A program made the translations under genes and the position numbers. 46,059 nucleotides of DNA from positions 1 through 46,059 of the forward strand of contig SACF01000032.1 of assembly GCA_009928665.1 (NCBI GenBank). Direction: 5' to 3'. This DNA comes from Alphaproteobacteria bacterium. GTDB lineage: Bacteria; Bacteroidota; Bacteroidia; Bacteroidales; FEN-979. The notes under the pieces were generated by a model. The model did not search any database. It was not told the DNA's origin and saw nothing but the letters and a program-made list of their open reading frames with translations. Below are positions 1 to 7,818 of the stretch, piece after piece; the first letter of the stretch is position 1, and every line of letters begins with the position of its first letter.

Positions 1-148
1 GGCCGGTTCCGACATGTCTGTTGTTTACATAGATCATGGCATCGGCTTCGGATACCGTAAGTTTGACCACCCTTTTTCCTGCAAAGGAATCAAGGCTGAG
101 CATTATTGCCAGGATCAGTGTGATTGAAATTTTAAATCCGGTCTTCAT
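1..148 (-). CDS. Secreted protein with PEGA-like start, 3' part beyond window
   Basis: The reverse strand opens at an ATG at 148 and stays open to the window edge, giving 49 residues. It begins MKTGFKISITLILAIMLSLD, a basic start followed by a hydrophobic core ending in SFAG, a normal signal peptide. The mature start, with KLTVSEADAMIYVNNRHVGTG-like spacing (residues about 29-49), resembles the PEGA domain pattern (a short strand, then AxIYVNxxxVGTG), which is common in surface proteins. The remainder lies outside the window, so the function cannot be assigned. About 157 bases separate it from the next gene. Confidence 0.55.
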   Translation of the reverse strand, partial: MKTGFKISITLILAIMLSLDSFAGKRVVKLTVSEADAMIYVNNRHVGTG

Positions 149-305
149 GTTCAGGTTTTTTAGATTAATAACTCAGGAGTTGCCCATCAAAGATAAGCAA
201 ATAAATTTCCAAATTAAAAACACAATTGAAATTATAAAACCGGTCCTGAGATGGAAGTATTTCTTCCGGATCATCGTCCGGATTATCAGGAGGATGCCTC
301 GATGG

Positions 306-794
306 CTAATTCTCCGGAGTAACAGAACCCTCGTCTGCTCCGGTCTGCGGAGGATCCTGCTGTTCCGCGGCCTGGGGCTCGCCGGCAGTCGGTTCCACAG
401 TCTCTTCCTCCTTAAAATCGAGCATGTCGTGCATCAGGAGGATGTTGTACCAGAGAATCATTTTCCGGATATCCGAGGCGTAGACGCGTTCTTTATCGTA
501 CTCAGGGACCATCTCTCCGAAAAAATCCTTCAGCGCCTGGTTATCGGATTTGGGATCGGGCGCAGGTTTTCCTTCCAATTTGGTATGAAAAGATTTAAAT
601 ACTTCCTTCAGCGAAATATCCTCACCGGTGGTAAATACACTGATCTCCTCCAGTGAACTTATTTTTTCATGGCCGAAGGCCGGAAACCTTTTCTGGTCGA
701 CAATCGATTCGACGATGACGGTATTCTTACCCTGTGAAACAACTTTAAAGAGTCCGTTCTTCCCTGCAATTGATAATATCTTGCTTAAGTCCAT
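306..794 (-). CDS. DUF5606 family protein
   Basis: A 162-residue cytoplasmic protein. The start MDLSKILSIAGKNGLFKVVS and the following VIVESIVDQKRFPAF segment match the conserved N-terminal domain of the Bacteroidetes-specific DUF5606 family. A second conserved helical stretch (about residues 85-125) follows, then an acidic, Pro/Gln-rich low-complexity tail. No signal peptide or membrane segment is visible. The family has no established biochemical role. The start is supported by a -7 box (TATATTTG) at 819-812, only about 18 bases upstream, so the leader should be very short. Confidence 0.8.
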   Translation of the reverse strand: MDLSKILSIAGKNGLFKVVSQGKNTVIVESIVDQKRFPAFGHEKISSLEEISVFTTGEDISLKEVFKSFHTKLEGKPAPDPKSDNQALKDFFGEMVPEYDKERVYASDIRKMILWYNILLMHDMLDFKEEETVEPTAGEPQAAEQQDPPQTGADEGSVTPEN

Positions 795-811
795 ACCACG
801 ATAATTTGGTA

Positions 812-819
812 CAAATATA
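812..819 (-). promoter_or_regulatory. Bacteroidetes -7 box for the DUF5606 gene
   Basis: On the reverse strand the bases read TATATTTG, an exact match to the Bacteroidetes primary-sigma -7 consensus TAnnTTTG. It lies 18 bases before the ATG at 794. No TTG lies 17-23 bases further upstream, so only the -7 half is supported. Confidence 0.45.
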
Positions 820-845
820 GAAAAAATGTGTGAATATGTTACGGA

Positions 846-1718
846 CTACTTAACAATCCTGAAATTGCGGTATTCACCGGGCCTCCAACCGGTCAGGTTT
901 TCAAAATAGTGAAGGAGGAGATGAAGTATGCCGCTGTTCCTGCATGCAGGGTCGAAGTCGAAAGTCCAGTTTTTCATTGAAATCCTTTCGGCCATGACGG
1001 CCGGATGGGTGTCCGTGAACCGGGCCAGTGAATCTATATTGGCGTAGTCGAATTCCTCCTTTCCGGAGATGTTTTTATCCATCCACGCATCGCCATGCCA
1101 GTAGCGGTGAAAATTCTGTTGTTTGGCCTGCTGCCGGGCTGGCGGTTTCACCCAGCCATAATGATAAATCGCCGCATCCACGGGAACCACGTTCAGTTTC
1201 TGCCCGTCCTTCCTGAATCCCTGCGCGTCAAGCCAGGAGTGCACCGATTGCATGTTACGTACAACCCGGATCTCATGACGGTACCAGTCTCTTGAATTTC
1301 CGAAGTAATCGTAAGAACCATAAAAATGAAGATACCGGAACAGGAGACCATCCACCCGGTCATCGTGTTCGTACCGTTCCATCGCCTCGCGGATGGTTAC
1401 CAGGTCCTTCTCATGCACCACTTCATCGGCCTGAAGATAAAATGCCCAGACGCTGTCGGGCGACACCGCCGCGAAAGCTTTATCGGTCTCAACGGCTAAA
1501 ACCCGCCCACCTTTACGCAACGTGTCGTCCCAAACGGTGTCGATAATTTTGATTTTCGGATCGCCAATGCCATCAATTAATTCCCGCGTTTTATCGTCTG
1601 AATTGCCCACTGTTACCACGAATTCATCGCACAGAGGTAGAATGGACCGGATTGACTCCACGACCGGATAATCGTATCGGATGGCATTTCGGACAAAGGT
1701 GAATCCGCTTACTTTCAT
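846..1718 (-). CDS. Family 2 glycosyltransferase
   Basis: A 290-residue putative glycosyltransferase with the GT2 (GT-A) layout. The N-terminus has the strand-loop FTFVRNAIRYDYPVVESIRS seen in sugar-nucleotide-binding GT2 enzymes, then a DEFVVTVGNSDDKT segment. A metal-binding-type acidic motif follows in YLQADEVVHE (about residue 95). No transmembrane helices are evident, so it probably works at the cytoplasmic face of the membrane on glycan or lipopolysaccharide assembly. The C-terminal part (HYGWVKPP, HRYWHGDAW) resembles cell-wall-biosynthesis GT2 members of Bacteroidetes. The acceptor and sugar cannot be deduced. It stands alone, without other glycan genes beside it. Confidence 0.75.
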   Translation of the reverse strand: MKVSGFTFVRNAIRYDYPVVESIRSILPLCDEFVVTVGNSDDKTRELIDGIGDPKIKIIDTVWDDTLRKGGRVLAVETDKAFAAVSPDSVWAFYLQADEVVHEKDLVTIREAMERYEHDDRVDGLLFRYLHFYGSYDYFGNSRDWYRHEIRVVRNMQSVHSWLDAQGFRKDGQKLNVVPVDAAIYHYGWVKPPARQQAKQQNFHRYWHGDAWMDKNISGKEEFDYANIDSLARFTDTHPAVMAERISMKNWTFDFDPACRNSGILHLLLHYFENLTGWRPGEYRNFRIVK

Positions 1719-1781
1719 ATCTGATCGGGTCGTTACGGGTGTTTAAAACTTACTGAAATGTGAGCGGTCAACGATCTGAGG

Positions 1782-3131
1782 TTAAAAATTAATGATTCCC
1801 AAATAGTTGTGCGGTGTGATCTGTTTAAGTTCCTGCTTCACCCGGTCGGCGATCTCGAGGCTGTCGATGAATTTTTCCAGGCTTTTCCGGTTGATACCTT
1901 CTTTTCCACGGGTCAGCGTTTTCAGGGCTTCGTAAGGATCGGGGTACCCTTCACGGCGCAGAATGGTCTGGATGGCTTCTGAAACAACGGCCCAGTTATT
2001 TTCGAGATCCTGCGTCAGTTTTTTTTCGTTCAGGATCAGTTTGTCGAGACCTTTCAGGAGCGATTTACAGGCGATGACCGTATGCGCGAGGGGAACCCCG
2101 ATATTCCGGATCACGGTCGAATCGGTAAGGTCGCGCTGGAGCCTCGAAACCGGAAGTTTGGCAGAAAGATGAGCAAAAATTGCGTTCGCGATACCGAGAT
2201 TTCCCTCTGAATTTTCAAAATCGATCGGGTTGACTTTATGCGGCATGGTGGAGGATCCGGTTTCGGTGGCCCGGACTTTTTGCCGGAAATATTCCATCGA
2301 AATATAGGTCCAGACATCACGGTCCAGATCGATCAGGATGGTGTTTATCCGGCTCAGGTTATCGAACATTGCGGCCATATTGTCGTAATGCTCAATCTGG
2401 GTAGTGGTCTGGCACCGTTCCAGGCCAAGCGTACCATTCACAAACTTGTTGGTGAAGCGGATCCAGTCGACCGCGGGATAGGCGGCGTGATGGGCATTGA
2501 AGTTGCCCGTGGCACCTCCGAATTTTGCCGAGAAAGGGATTGTTTCAAGAAGTGCGAGTTGCATGCCGATCCGCTCGACGAAGACATAAAATTCTTTTCC
2601 TAATGTGGTAGGCGAGGCGGGTTGCCCATGTGTTCGGGCAAGCATGGGGATCTCTTTCCAATCCTGGGCTTTGGAGAGAAGGGCCTGATAGATCTGTTCG
2701 AGGAGGGGTTTCACGATCTCCTCCACAGCATCGCGAAATGCCAGCGGAAAGGCGGTGTTGTTGATATCCTGCGAGGTCAGCCCGAAGTGAATGAACTCTT
2801 TGAAAGATCCCATTCCAAGCTCATCGAAACGCGCTCTGAGAAAATACTCAATGGCTTTTACGTCGTGGTTGGTGACTTTTTCGAACGCCTTGACCTTTGC
2901 GGCATCGGCCTCTTCAAACTTCCGGTACAGGGAGCGCAGTTCAGAGAACCTTTTTTTATTGAAGCCCTTCAATTGAGGGAGCGGCAGGTTGCACAATGCA
3001 ATAAAATATTCGACCTCTACCAGGATCCGGTACCGGATGATGGCAGATTCAGAAAAATAGGCCGACAGGGATTCGGTAACGCCGTGGTACCGCCCGTCGA
3101 CCGGTGAAATCGAGTTCAGGGAAGGATTCAT
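1782..3131 (-). CDS. purB: Adenylosuccinate lyase
   Basis: PurB (about 449 residues) releases fumarate from SAICAR and from adenylosuccinate in purine synthesis. The start MNPSLNSISPVDGRYHG is characteristic. The fumarase/aspartase superfamily signature is present as SSTMPHKVNPIDFENSEGN, where the flexible loop carries the catalytic Ser, and the LARTHGQPASPTT segment carries a catalytic His. The open frame extends upstream to 3173, but those codons run through a -7 box at 3174-3167, so the true start is the ATG at 3131 or the one at 3140. The length is normal for the long bacterial form. The cytoplasmic enzyme is a homotetramer in this family. Confidence 0.95.
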   Translation of the reverse strand: MNPSLNSISPVDGRYHGVTESLSAYFSESAIIRYRILVEVEYFIALCNLPLPQLKGFNKKRFSELRSLYRKFEEADAAKVKAFEKVTNHDVKAIEYFLRARFDELGMGSFKEFIHFGLTSQDINNTAFPLAFRDAVEEIVKPLLEQIYQALLSKAQDWKEIPMLARTHGQPASPTTLGKEFYVFVERIGMQLALLETIPFSAKFGGATGNFNAHHAAYPAVDWIRFTNKFVNGTLGLERCQTTTQIEHYDNMAAMFDNLSRINTILIDLDRDVWTYISMEYFRQKVRATETGSSTMPHKVNPIDFENSEGNLGIANAIFAHLSAKLPVSRLQRDLTDSTVIRNIGVPLAHTVIACKSLLKGLDKLILNEKKLTQDLENNWAVVSEAIQTILRREGYPDPYEALKTLTRGKEGINRKSLEKFIDSLEIADRVKQELKQITPHNYLGIINF

Positions 3132-3166
3132 GGATTCCATGTTACGGGTATTTATTCTCGAATGAA

Positions 3167-3174
3167 CAAACATA
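3167..3174 (-). promoter_or_regulatory. Bacteroidetes -7 box for purB
   Basis: The reverse strand reads TATGTTTG, matching TAnnTTTG, about 27-36 bases before the two candidate purB start codons (3140, 3131). It also argues against the upstream start at 3173, which would lie inside the promoter. Confidence 0.5.
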
Positions 3175-3258
3175 CGGGTTTTTAGCGGATTGATGAAAAT
3201 CTTTTCGGTATTCGCGGTCGATTTTCTTTTCCGGAGTTCACTGCTCCCAATGATTCAG

Positions 3259-3266
3259 TAAGTTTG
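3259..3266 (+). promoter_or_regulatory. Bacteroidetes -7 box for the Omp28-like gene
   Basis: TAAGTTTG matches TAnnTTTG and lies 37 bases before the ATG at 3304. It is in the 170-base intergenic space shared with the divergent purB promoter. Confidence 0.45.
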
Positions 3267-3303
3267 CACGGATAACCAATACTAACTGATTAAACCACTA
3301 CGC

Positions 3304-5406
3304 ATGAGAAAAATTTTATCTGTTACATTTCTGTGCCTGTTTGCCGTCTGGGGGGCGATGGCACAGACGCTGGTCACTACCAAGACCCTCAATAAAAATG
3401 TCGTTCTTGAGGAATACACCGGGATTCATTGTACCTATTGCCCCGAAGGTCATGCCATCGCGGCAAGCATCCTTGAGAACCATCCGGGCAGGGTATCGGT
3501 CATTGCCATCCACCAGGGCAGTTTTGCGGCGCCTTCCGCCGGAGAACCCGATTACCGTACGCCTTTCGGTGATGCGCTGGCAGGTCAGACCGGACTTCAA
3601 GGTTACCCGTCGGGTACAGTCAACCGTCATATCTTCTCCGGATCGACTACTGCCCTGAACCGGGGTGACTGGACCTCCAGCTCGGAGACGATCCTTCAAC
3701 AGCCCTCACCAGTCAACATCGGAGTCGAAACCTCCTATAACCCGGTAAACAGGGAACTTACGGTCCACGTGGAGCTTTATTACACTGCCAACAGTGCCGT
3801 GCCATCGAATTTTATCAACGTGGCGCTGATCCAGAGTCATATTTTCGGTCCGCAGACCGGTGGCAATGCCGGGAATAATTACGAACACATGCATATGCTG
3901 CGTCACCTGATCACGGGTCAGTGGGGTGATGAAATCACCACGACTACCCAGGGTTCGCTGGTCGAGAAAACGTATGTTTATACCATTCCGGCCGATTATA
4001 ACAGTGTACCCTGCGTGGTCGAAAATTGCGATGTGGTAGTTTCTGTTGCCCAGGGGCACCAGGAGATCCTTTCGGGCGACGTGGTTCCCGCCATCAACGG
4101 TACGAATCTTTATGTCGGAGATATCACTACTGCCGGACCGACCATGAAGCTGGGCCACCCGCTGGAACTCACCACATTCAACTGCGAAGCCAACAGCAAC
4201 ATTGCCGGAACCAATCCATTTAAAATCAAGCTGGTTTCGGGCGCTCCTCCCGACTGGCTGGCTTCTTTCGAGGTCGATGGACAGACCGTAACCGACAGTA
4301 CGGTAGTCGACCTGACCAAAGGGACTCCCAAGACCATCGTCCTTCACGTAACACCGGGATTTACTCCGATGTTCGAAGATTTCGTACTGGAGTTGTCTTC
4401 GGTTAACAATCCCAATGCTCCCGTCAAATATTTCACAGCCAATGTGATCTCGAACGTTCATACCCTGCTGGTCAATGCCGCAGGCGATAACTATGCAACC
4501 CAGTACCAGGGCGTGTATATCGACGGACTTACCGCTGCAGGATGTGATCATCTTGCCGTGATGAAATCAACGTTGTTCACGCAAGCGAACGATGCCGGAA
4601 TCCTGAGCGAACTGTTCAACATTTTTTACAACTGCGCGTGGACCTTCCCGGCTTTTACCGATGCAGAAGCTGTTGCGGTGAAAGGTTTTGTGGATGGCGG
4701 TATCAATCTCTTTGTGGCCGGTCAGGATATCGGTTGGGATATCATGAGCGGGGCTTCGGGAAGTCACGGAACGCCTGAAACGCAGGATCTCTACACCAAT
4801 TACCTGAAGGCATCGTTCATCGATGACGGAAACAATACGAATAATAAACTGATCGCCAAGGTGGATGATCCGATCTATGGAACTACCGCCACCTCGAATA
4901 TCTTTGACGTATATGTCGGGTACATGTATCCCGACCAGATCTCGCCCCTTGCCGACGCGACCACAATCTTTTATTACAATACAACCCTGACGAAGATCGG
5001 AGCCATCCGCTCAATGAAGGGAAGCGCCAAGGTCGTTTATTTCGGCGTAGGGCTTGAAATGGTTCAAAATACCGAGGTCCGGAATGATATCCTGAACAAG
5101 ACCTACGATTATTTCATGGAGAGTGTGGGTACCGGCGAAAAGACCGGTGTTGCCGGTAGTTATCTCGGTACCTGCTTCCCGAATCCCGCACACGATTTCA
5201 CCACCATCAGGCTGTCGAACATCGACCGGGCTATGGTCGTTGAGATCGTCGACATCAATGGAAAAACCGTGATGTCAAAGCAGGTAATGCCCGGAACCAC
5301 GCAGATTAACATGAACACAGCGATTCTTCCGGCTGGTCTTTACCTCTGCCGCATTATGGATCAGGGAAGCGTACTTGAAACAAAAAAATTACAGGTGATC
5401 CATTGA
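3304..5406 (+). CDS. Omp28-related protein with type IX secretion C-terminal domain
   Basis: A 700-residue secreted or cell-surface protein. Residues 1-20 are a signal peptide ending in AMAQ. The N-terminal domain (about 25-270) is Omp28-like with a thioredoxin-type CTYC motif in EEYTGIHCTYCPEGHA. An Ig-like region follows (about 290-385). Then comes an alpha/beta domain (about 390-620) containing LLVNAAGDNYATQYQ and GGINLFVAGQDIGWD, like the class I amidotransferase-like folds seen in surface proteins. The C-terminal 75 residues, from FPNPAHDFTTIRL to LPAGLYLCRI, are a type A T9SS sorting signal. It should be exported by Sec, passed through the type IX machinery and anchored or released. Substrate unknown. 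It is monocistronic. Confidence 0.8.
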   Translation: MRKILSVTFLCLFAVWGAMAQTLVTTKTLNKNVVLEEYTGIHCTYCPEGHAIAASILENHPGRVSVIAIHQGSFAAPSAGEPDYRTPFGDALAGQTGLQGYPSGTVNRHIFSGSTTALNRGDWTSSSETILQQPSPVNIGVETSYNPVNRELTVHVELYYTANSAVPSNFINVALIQSHIFGPQTGGNAGNNYEHMHMLRHLITGQWGDEITTTTQGSLVEKTYVYTIPADYNSVPCVVENCDVVVSVAQGHQEILSGDVVPAINGTNLYVGDITTAGPTMKLGHPLELTTFNCEANSNIAGTNPFKIKLVSGAPPDWLASFEVDGQTVTDSTVVDLTKGTPKTIVLHVTPGFTPMFEDFVLELSSVNNPNAPVKYFTANVISNVHTLLVNAAGDNYATQYQGVYIDGLTAAGCDHLAVMKSTLFTQANDAGILSELFNIFYNCAWTFPAFTDAEAVAVKGFVDGGINLFVAGQDIGWDIMSGASGSHGTPETQDLYTNYLKASFIDDGNNTNNKLIAKVDDPIYGTTATSNIFDVYVGYMYPDQISPLADATTIFYYNTTLTKIGAIRSMKGSAKVVYFGVGLEMVQNTEVRNDILNKTYDYFMESVGTGEKTGVAGSYLGTCFPNPAHDFTTIRLSNIDRAMVVEIVDINGKTVMSKQVMPGTTQINMNTAILPAGLYLCRIMDQGSVLETKKLQVIH

Positions 5407-5437
5407 TCGATGACTTACAGCTCCTGAGCGCTCCGGG

Positions 5438-6877
5438 TCATTCGACATTTGACCGGATCCACTGATGGATCAGGTCGAGCGCGGAAGGGGCAAAGGTCTC
5501 TTCAATTTTTCCGTATTCTGAAGGACTTCCGGTGACAGCCGTCTGAAACAGATGGTTAAGTCCCGGAAGTTCTATTATCTGGTACCTTACATTCCCGCCC
5601 AGGATCATGGCGCTTTCGATGGCGCGGAGGTTCTCTTCAGGGGGTACCTGTAAATCGAGGCTGCCGGTTATCGCAAGGAGGGGACAGGTAACGCGGGTAA
5701 GATAATCCTGCGGATTGAGGGTCAGAAAACAACGGAACCAGTTACCCGTAAGGGTTTCGGTTTGTGCAGCGATCATTTCGTCACTCATCTTGCGGTATCC
5801 GCTGTCGGCGCTGTGTTTTTTATCGTAGTTCCGGTAAATCCGGGTAATTTTTTCCGCTGCCTTTTCATTATCTCTGGTTTTTTTCAGGATGGAATAGATC
5901 TGTTTCGACAGCACCAGCCCTTCTTCGACCGACTTTTCATTTGCCCCTTCTGCACGGGAGATCAGGGCAGATTGCTGATAGAGGATCTGTTCGCCTGTGA
6001 ACCCAGGCCCGGCCATCAGCACGAGAAACGCGATTTCAGGGCGCCGGGAGGCAACGATCGGACCAATGATCCCGCCTTCGCTGTGACCCGCGATACCGAT
6101 CCGCAGGGTGTCGATTCCCGGTTGAGTTTTAAGAAAATCAAGTGCTGCTTCAGCATCGGTGGCAAAATCGAGGGTTGATGCGGTTTTATAAACTCCGCCT
6201 GATTTTCCGCACCCCCGGTCGTCGTAACGCAGCACGGCTATCCCGTTTCTTGTCAGGAAATCGGCCAGTACCCAAAAAGGTTTATGTTCCATAATTTCCT
6301 CATCACGGTTTTGAGGACCGGAGCCTGAAACCAGGATCACGGCCGGAGCATGCTCCTTGTTTTCAGGTATCGTGAGTGTGCCAGCCAGATCCAGCCCGGC
6401 GGCCCGGTTCGGGAAGATTACCTCCCTTATCTGGTACGGAAATGGCGGCTTTGGCTCCTGCGGCCGGGTGAGGGTGAACTTTTTCTCGAGATGTTTAAGA
6501 ACCAGGGGAAGTGATAGAACCGATTGGCTCCAGGTTCCGTCAAAGGTGGCCGGATCACGGGTAATCCTGCCCATAAATTTCCCGCCTATCTTCCGGCAGT
6601 AGATGAAAATGGAGTCCTCCCTGACCTGAACGTTACTGGTAGGAATATCACTGACTCCCTGATCGGGACTGTCGAGGGTGACAATCATGCTGTCGGATTC
6701 ATTGAACCTGATGTTCATAACGATGCGGAGCTCCATACCCTGAATTTTCAGCGCTCCGGCCCAGCTTCCTTCCAGATGTTTAAGGGTGGGCTTATCCTGG
6801 GCGGGAAGGTCTGTCGGAAGGATTACCGACATCACCATGGTCAGGAGTGCCAGCGCAGATAAGGATTTTCTTTTCAT
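5438..6877 (-). CDS. Exported alpha/beta hydrolase with lipocalin-like N-domain
   Basis: About 479 residues. The ATG at 6877 (MKRKSLSALALLT) is preferred because the codon at 6883 is TTG. A signal peptide ending at DLPAQ targets it to the periplasm. Residues about 30-135 form a beta-rich domain (LEGSWAGALKIQGMELRI) often found in front of Bacteroidetes peptidase/esterase-like hydrolases. The hydrolase domain has an oxyanion-type VSGSGPQNRDE, the nucleophile elbow GHSEGG, an acid candidate in ITGSLDLQVPP and the His in LPGLNHLF. It is therefore probably an active serine esterase or acylaminopeptidase-like enzyme. No neighbour points to a substrate. Confidence 0.8.
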   Translation of the reverse strand: MKRKSLSALALLTMVMSVILPTDLPAQDKPTLKHLEGSWAGALKIQGMELRIVMNIRFNESDSMIVTLDSPDQGVSDIPTSNVQVREDSIFIYCRKIGGKFMGRITRDPATFDGTWSQSVLSLPLVLKHLEKKFTLTRPQEPKPPFPYQIREVIFPNRAAGLDLAGTLTIPENKEHAPAVILVSGSGPQNRDEEIMEHKPFWVLADFLTRNGIAVLRYDDRGCGKSGGVYKTASTLDFATDAEAALDFLKTQPGIDTLRIGIAGHSEGGIIGPIVASRRPEIAFLVLMAGPGFTGEQILYQQSALISRAEGANEKSVEEGLVLSKQIYSILKKTRDNEKAAEKITRIYRNYDKKHSADSGYRKMSDEMIAAQTETLTGNWFRCFLTLNPQDYLTRVTCPLLAITGSLDLQVPPEENLRAIESAMILGGNVRYQIIELPGLNHLFQTAVTGSPSEYGKIEETFAPSALDLIHQWIRSNVE

Positions 6878-6969
6878 GTTCAATCGTAAATTTCAAACAG
6901 TCTTTAAAACATTATATGAATTTTTATAACAAATGATCGGTGAGGTTATGCGTGAAAATTCAGACCGCG

Positions 6970-7818
6970 TCAATTCTTTACGGTGTTCCGTGCATAGGTG
7001 TTTGAGAAGGCAGCAAAGAACCCGATTCCCCCGTCGCTGATGTTCCCTGTTACGTTTGCAGGCGGCCCGGTGAAAAAGGGTATGTTGTAACCTGCCTGCT
7101 GAACCTGGCTGATGAAATTGAAGTACTCTTCGGTGATTCCCGACATCTGCAGGATAATGGTATCGCCGGGAAAGATGGTTTCCCACTTATGCGCGTGGTT
7201 CAGGTACATCACGTCAACCCCGTTCATATAGCTTCCGTTGATATATTTATCATCCGATACCACCTTTTTCGTAATCGTATCGGTAAGCAGTTTCCCGTTA
7301 CGGTAAAGGTTGAACATGTAATAATTGACCTCGTTGCCGGGTTCCTGAGCCCAGAGTTTGATGGTCCAGACTCCCTCAGGTCCCCAGTCGGGATGAAACA
7401 ATGCCGAAACAGAATCCAGGTTGGTCACGGGACGGAGGTAGCAGGAAGCCTGACAGGCGCTCATCCCGGCTATGGATTCTTTCAGGTCGACCAGCAGGGT
7501 GTAAAGTTTTCCGGGAACAGCCTGAAAGCCGGAATCAGTTTCATAGATTCCCGAAAGTCCCGGTTCGGTTTCGTGAAGATCGAAAAGTCCAGTTCCGTCA
7601 TTTATTCTTACTGTAGCGCCGGTGACGCGGGGAGCCGGCTCGTTGAGGAAATAATCGGCCGATTGCGACAGCGATATCCGGTACGTTGCGCTGTCATCCG
7701 CGATGGAGCCATCCACAACCAGCCTGGCATAGGTGCTGTCGAGGCTGACATCGATCTCCTCGGTACAGGCGAGCAGAAAGGCTACCAGAATGACGGTGAG
7801 GAAGCTGTTTTTAATCAT
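6970..7818 (-). CDS. DUF4249 lipoprotein, partner of TonB receptor
   Basis: A 282-residue predicted lipoprotein: MIKNSFLTVILVAFLLAC ends in a good lipobox with Cys at 18. The mature N-terminus (EIDVSLDSTYARLVVDGSI) and the RISLSQSADYFLNE segment are typical of DUF4249 proteins, which in Bacteroidetes usually follow a TonB-dependent receptor and are taken to be outer-membrane accessory proteins. Its start overlaps the end of the upstream receptor gene by 8 bases, so the two are translationally coupled in one operon. The transported ligand is unknown. Confidence 0.8.
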   Translation of the reverse strand: MIKNSFLTVILVAFLLACTEEIDVSLDSTYARLVVDGSIADDSATYRISLSQSADYFLNEPAPRVTGATVRINDGTGLFDLHETEPGLSGIYETDSGFQAVPGKLYTLLVDLKESIAGMSACQASCYLRPVTNLDSVSALFHPDWGPEGVWTIKLWAQEPGNEVNYYMFNLYRNGKLLTDTITKKVVSDDKYINGSYMNGVDVMYLNHAHKWETIFPGDTIILQMSGITEEYFNFISQVQQAGYNIPFFTGPPANVTGNISDGGIGFFAAFSNTYARNTVKN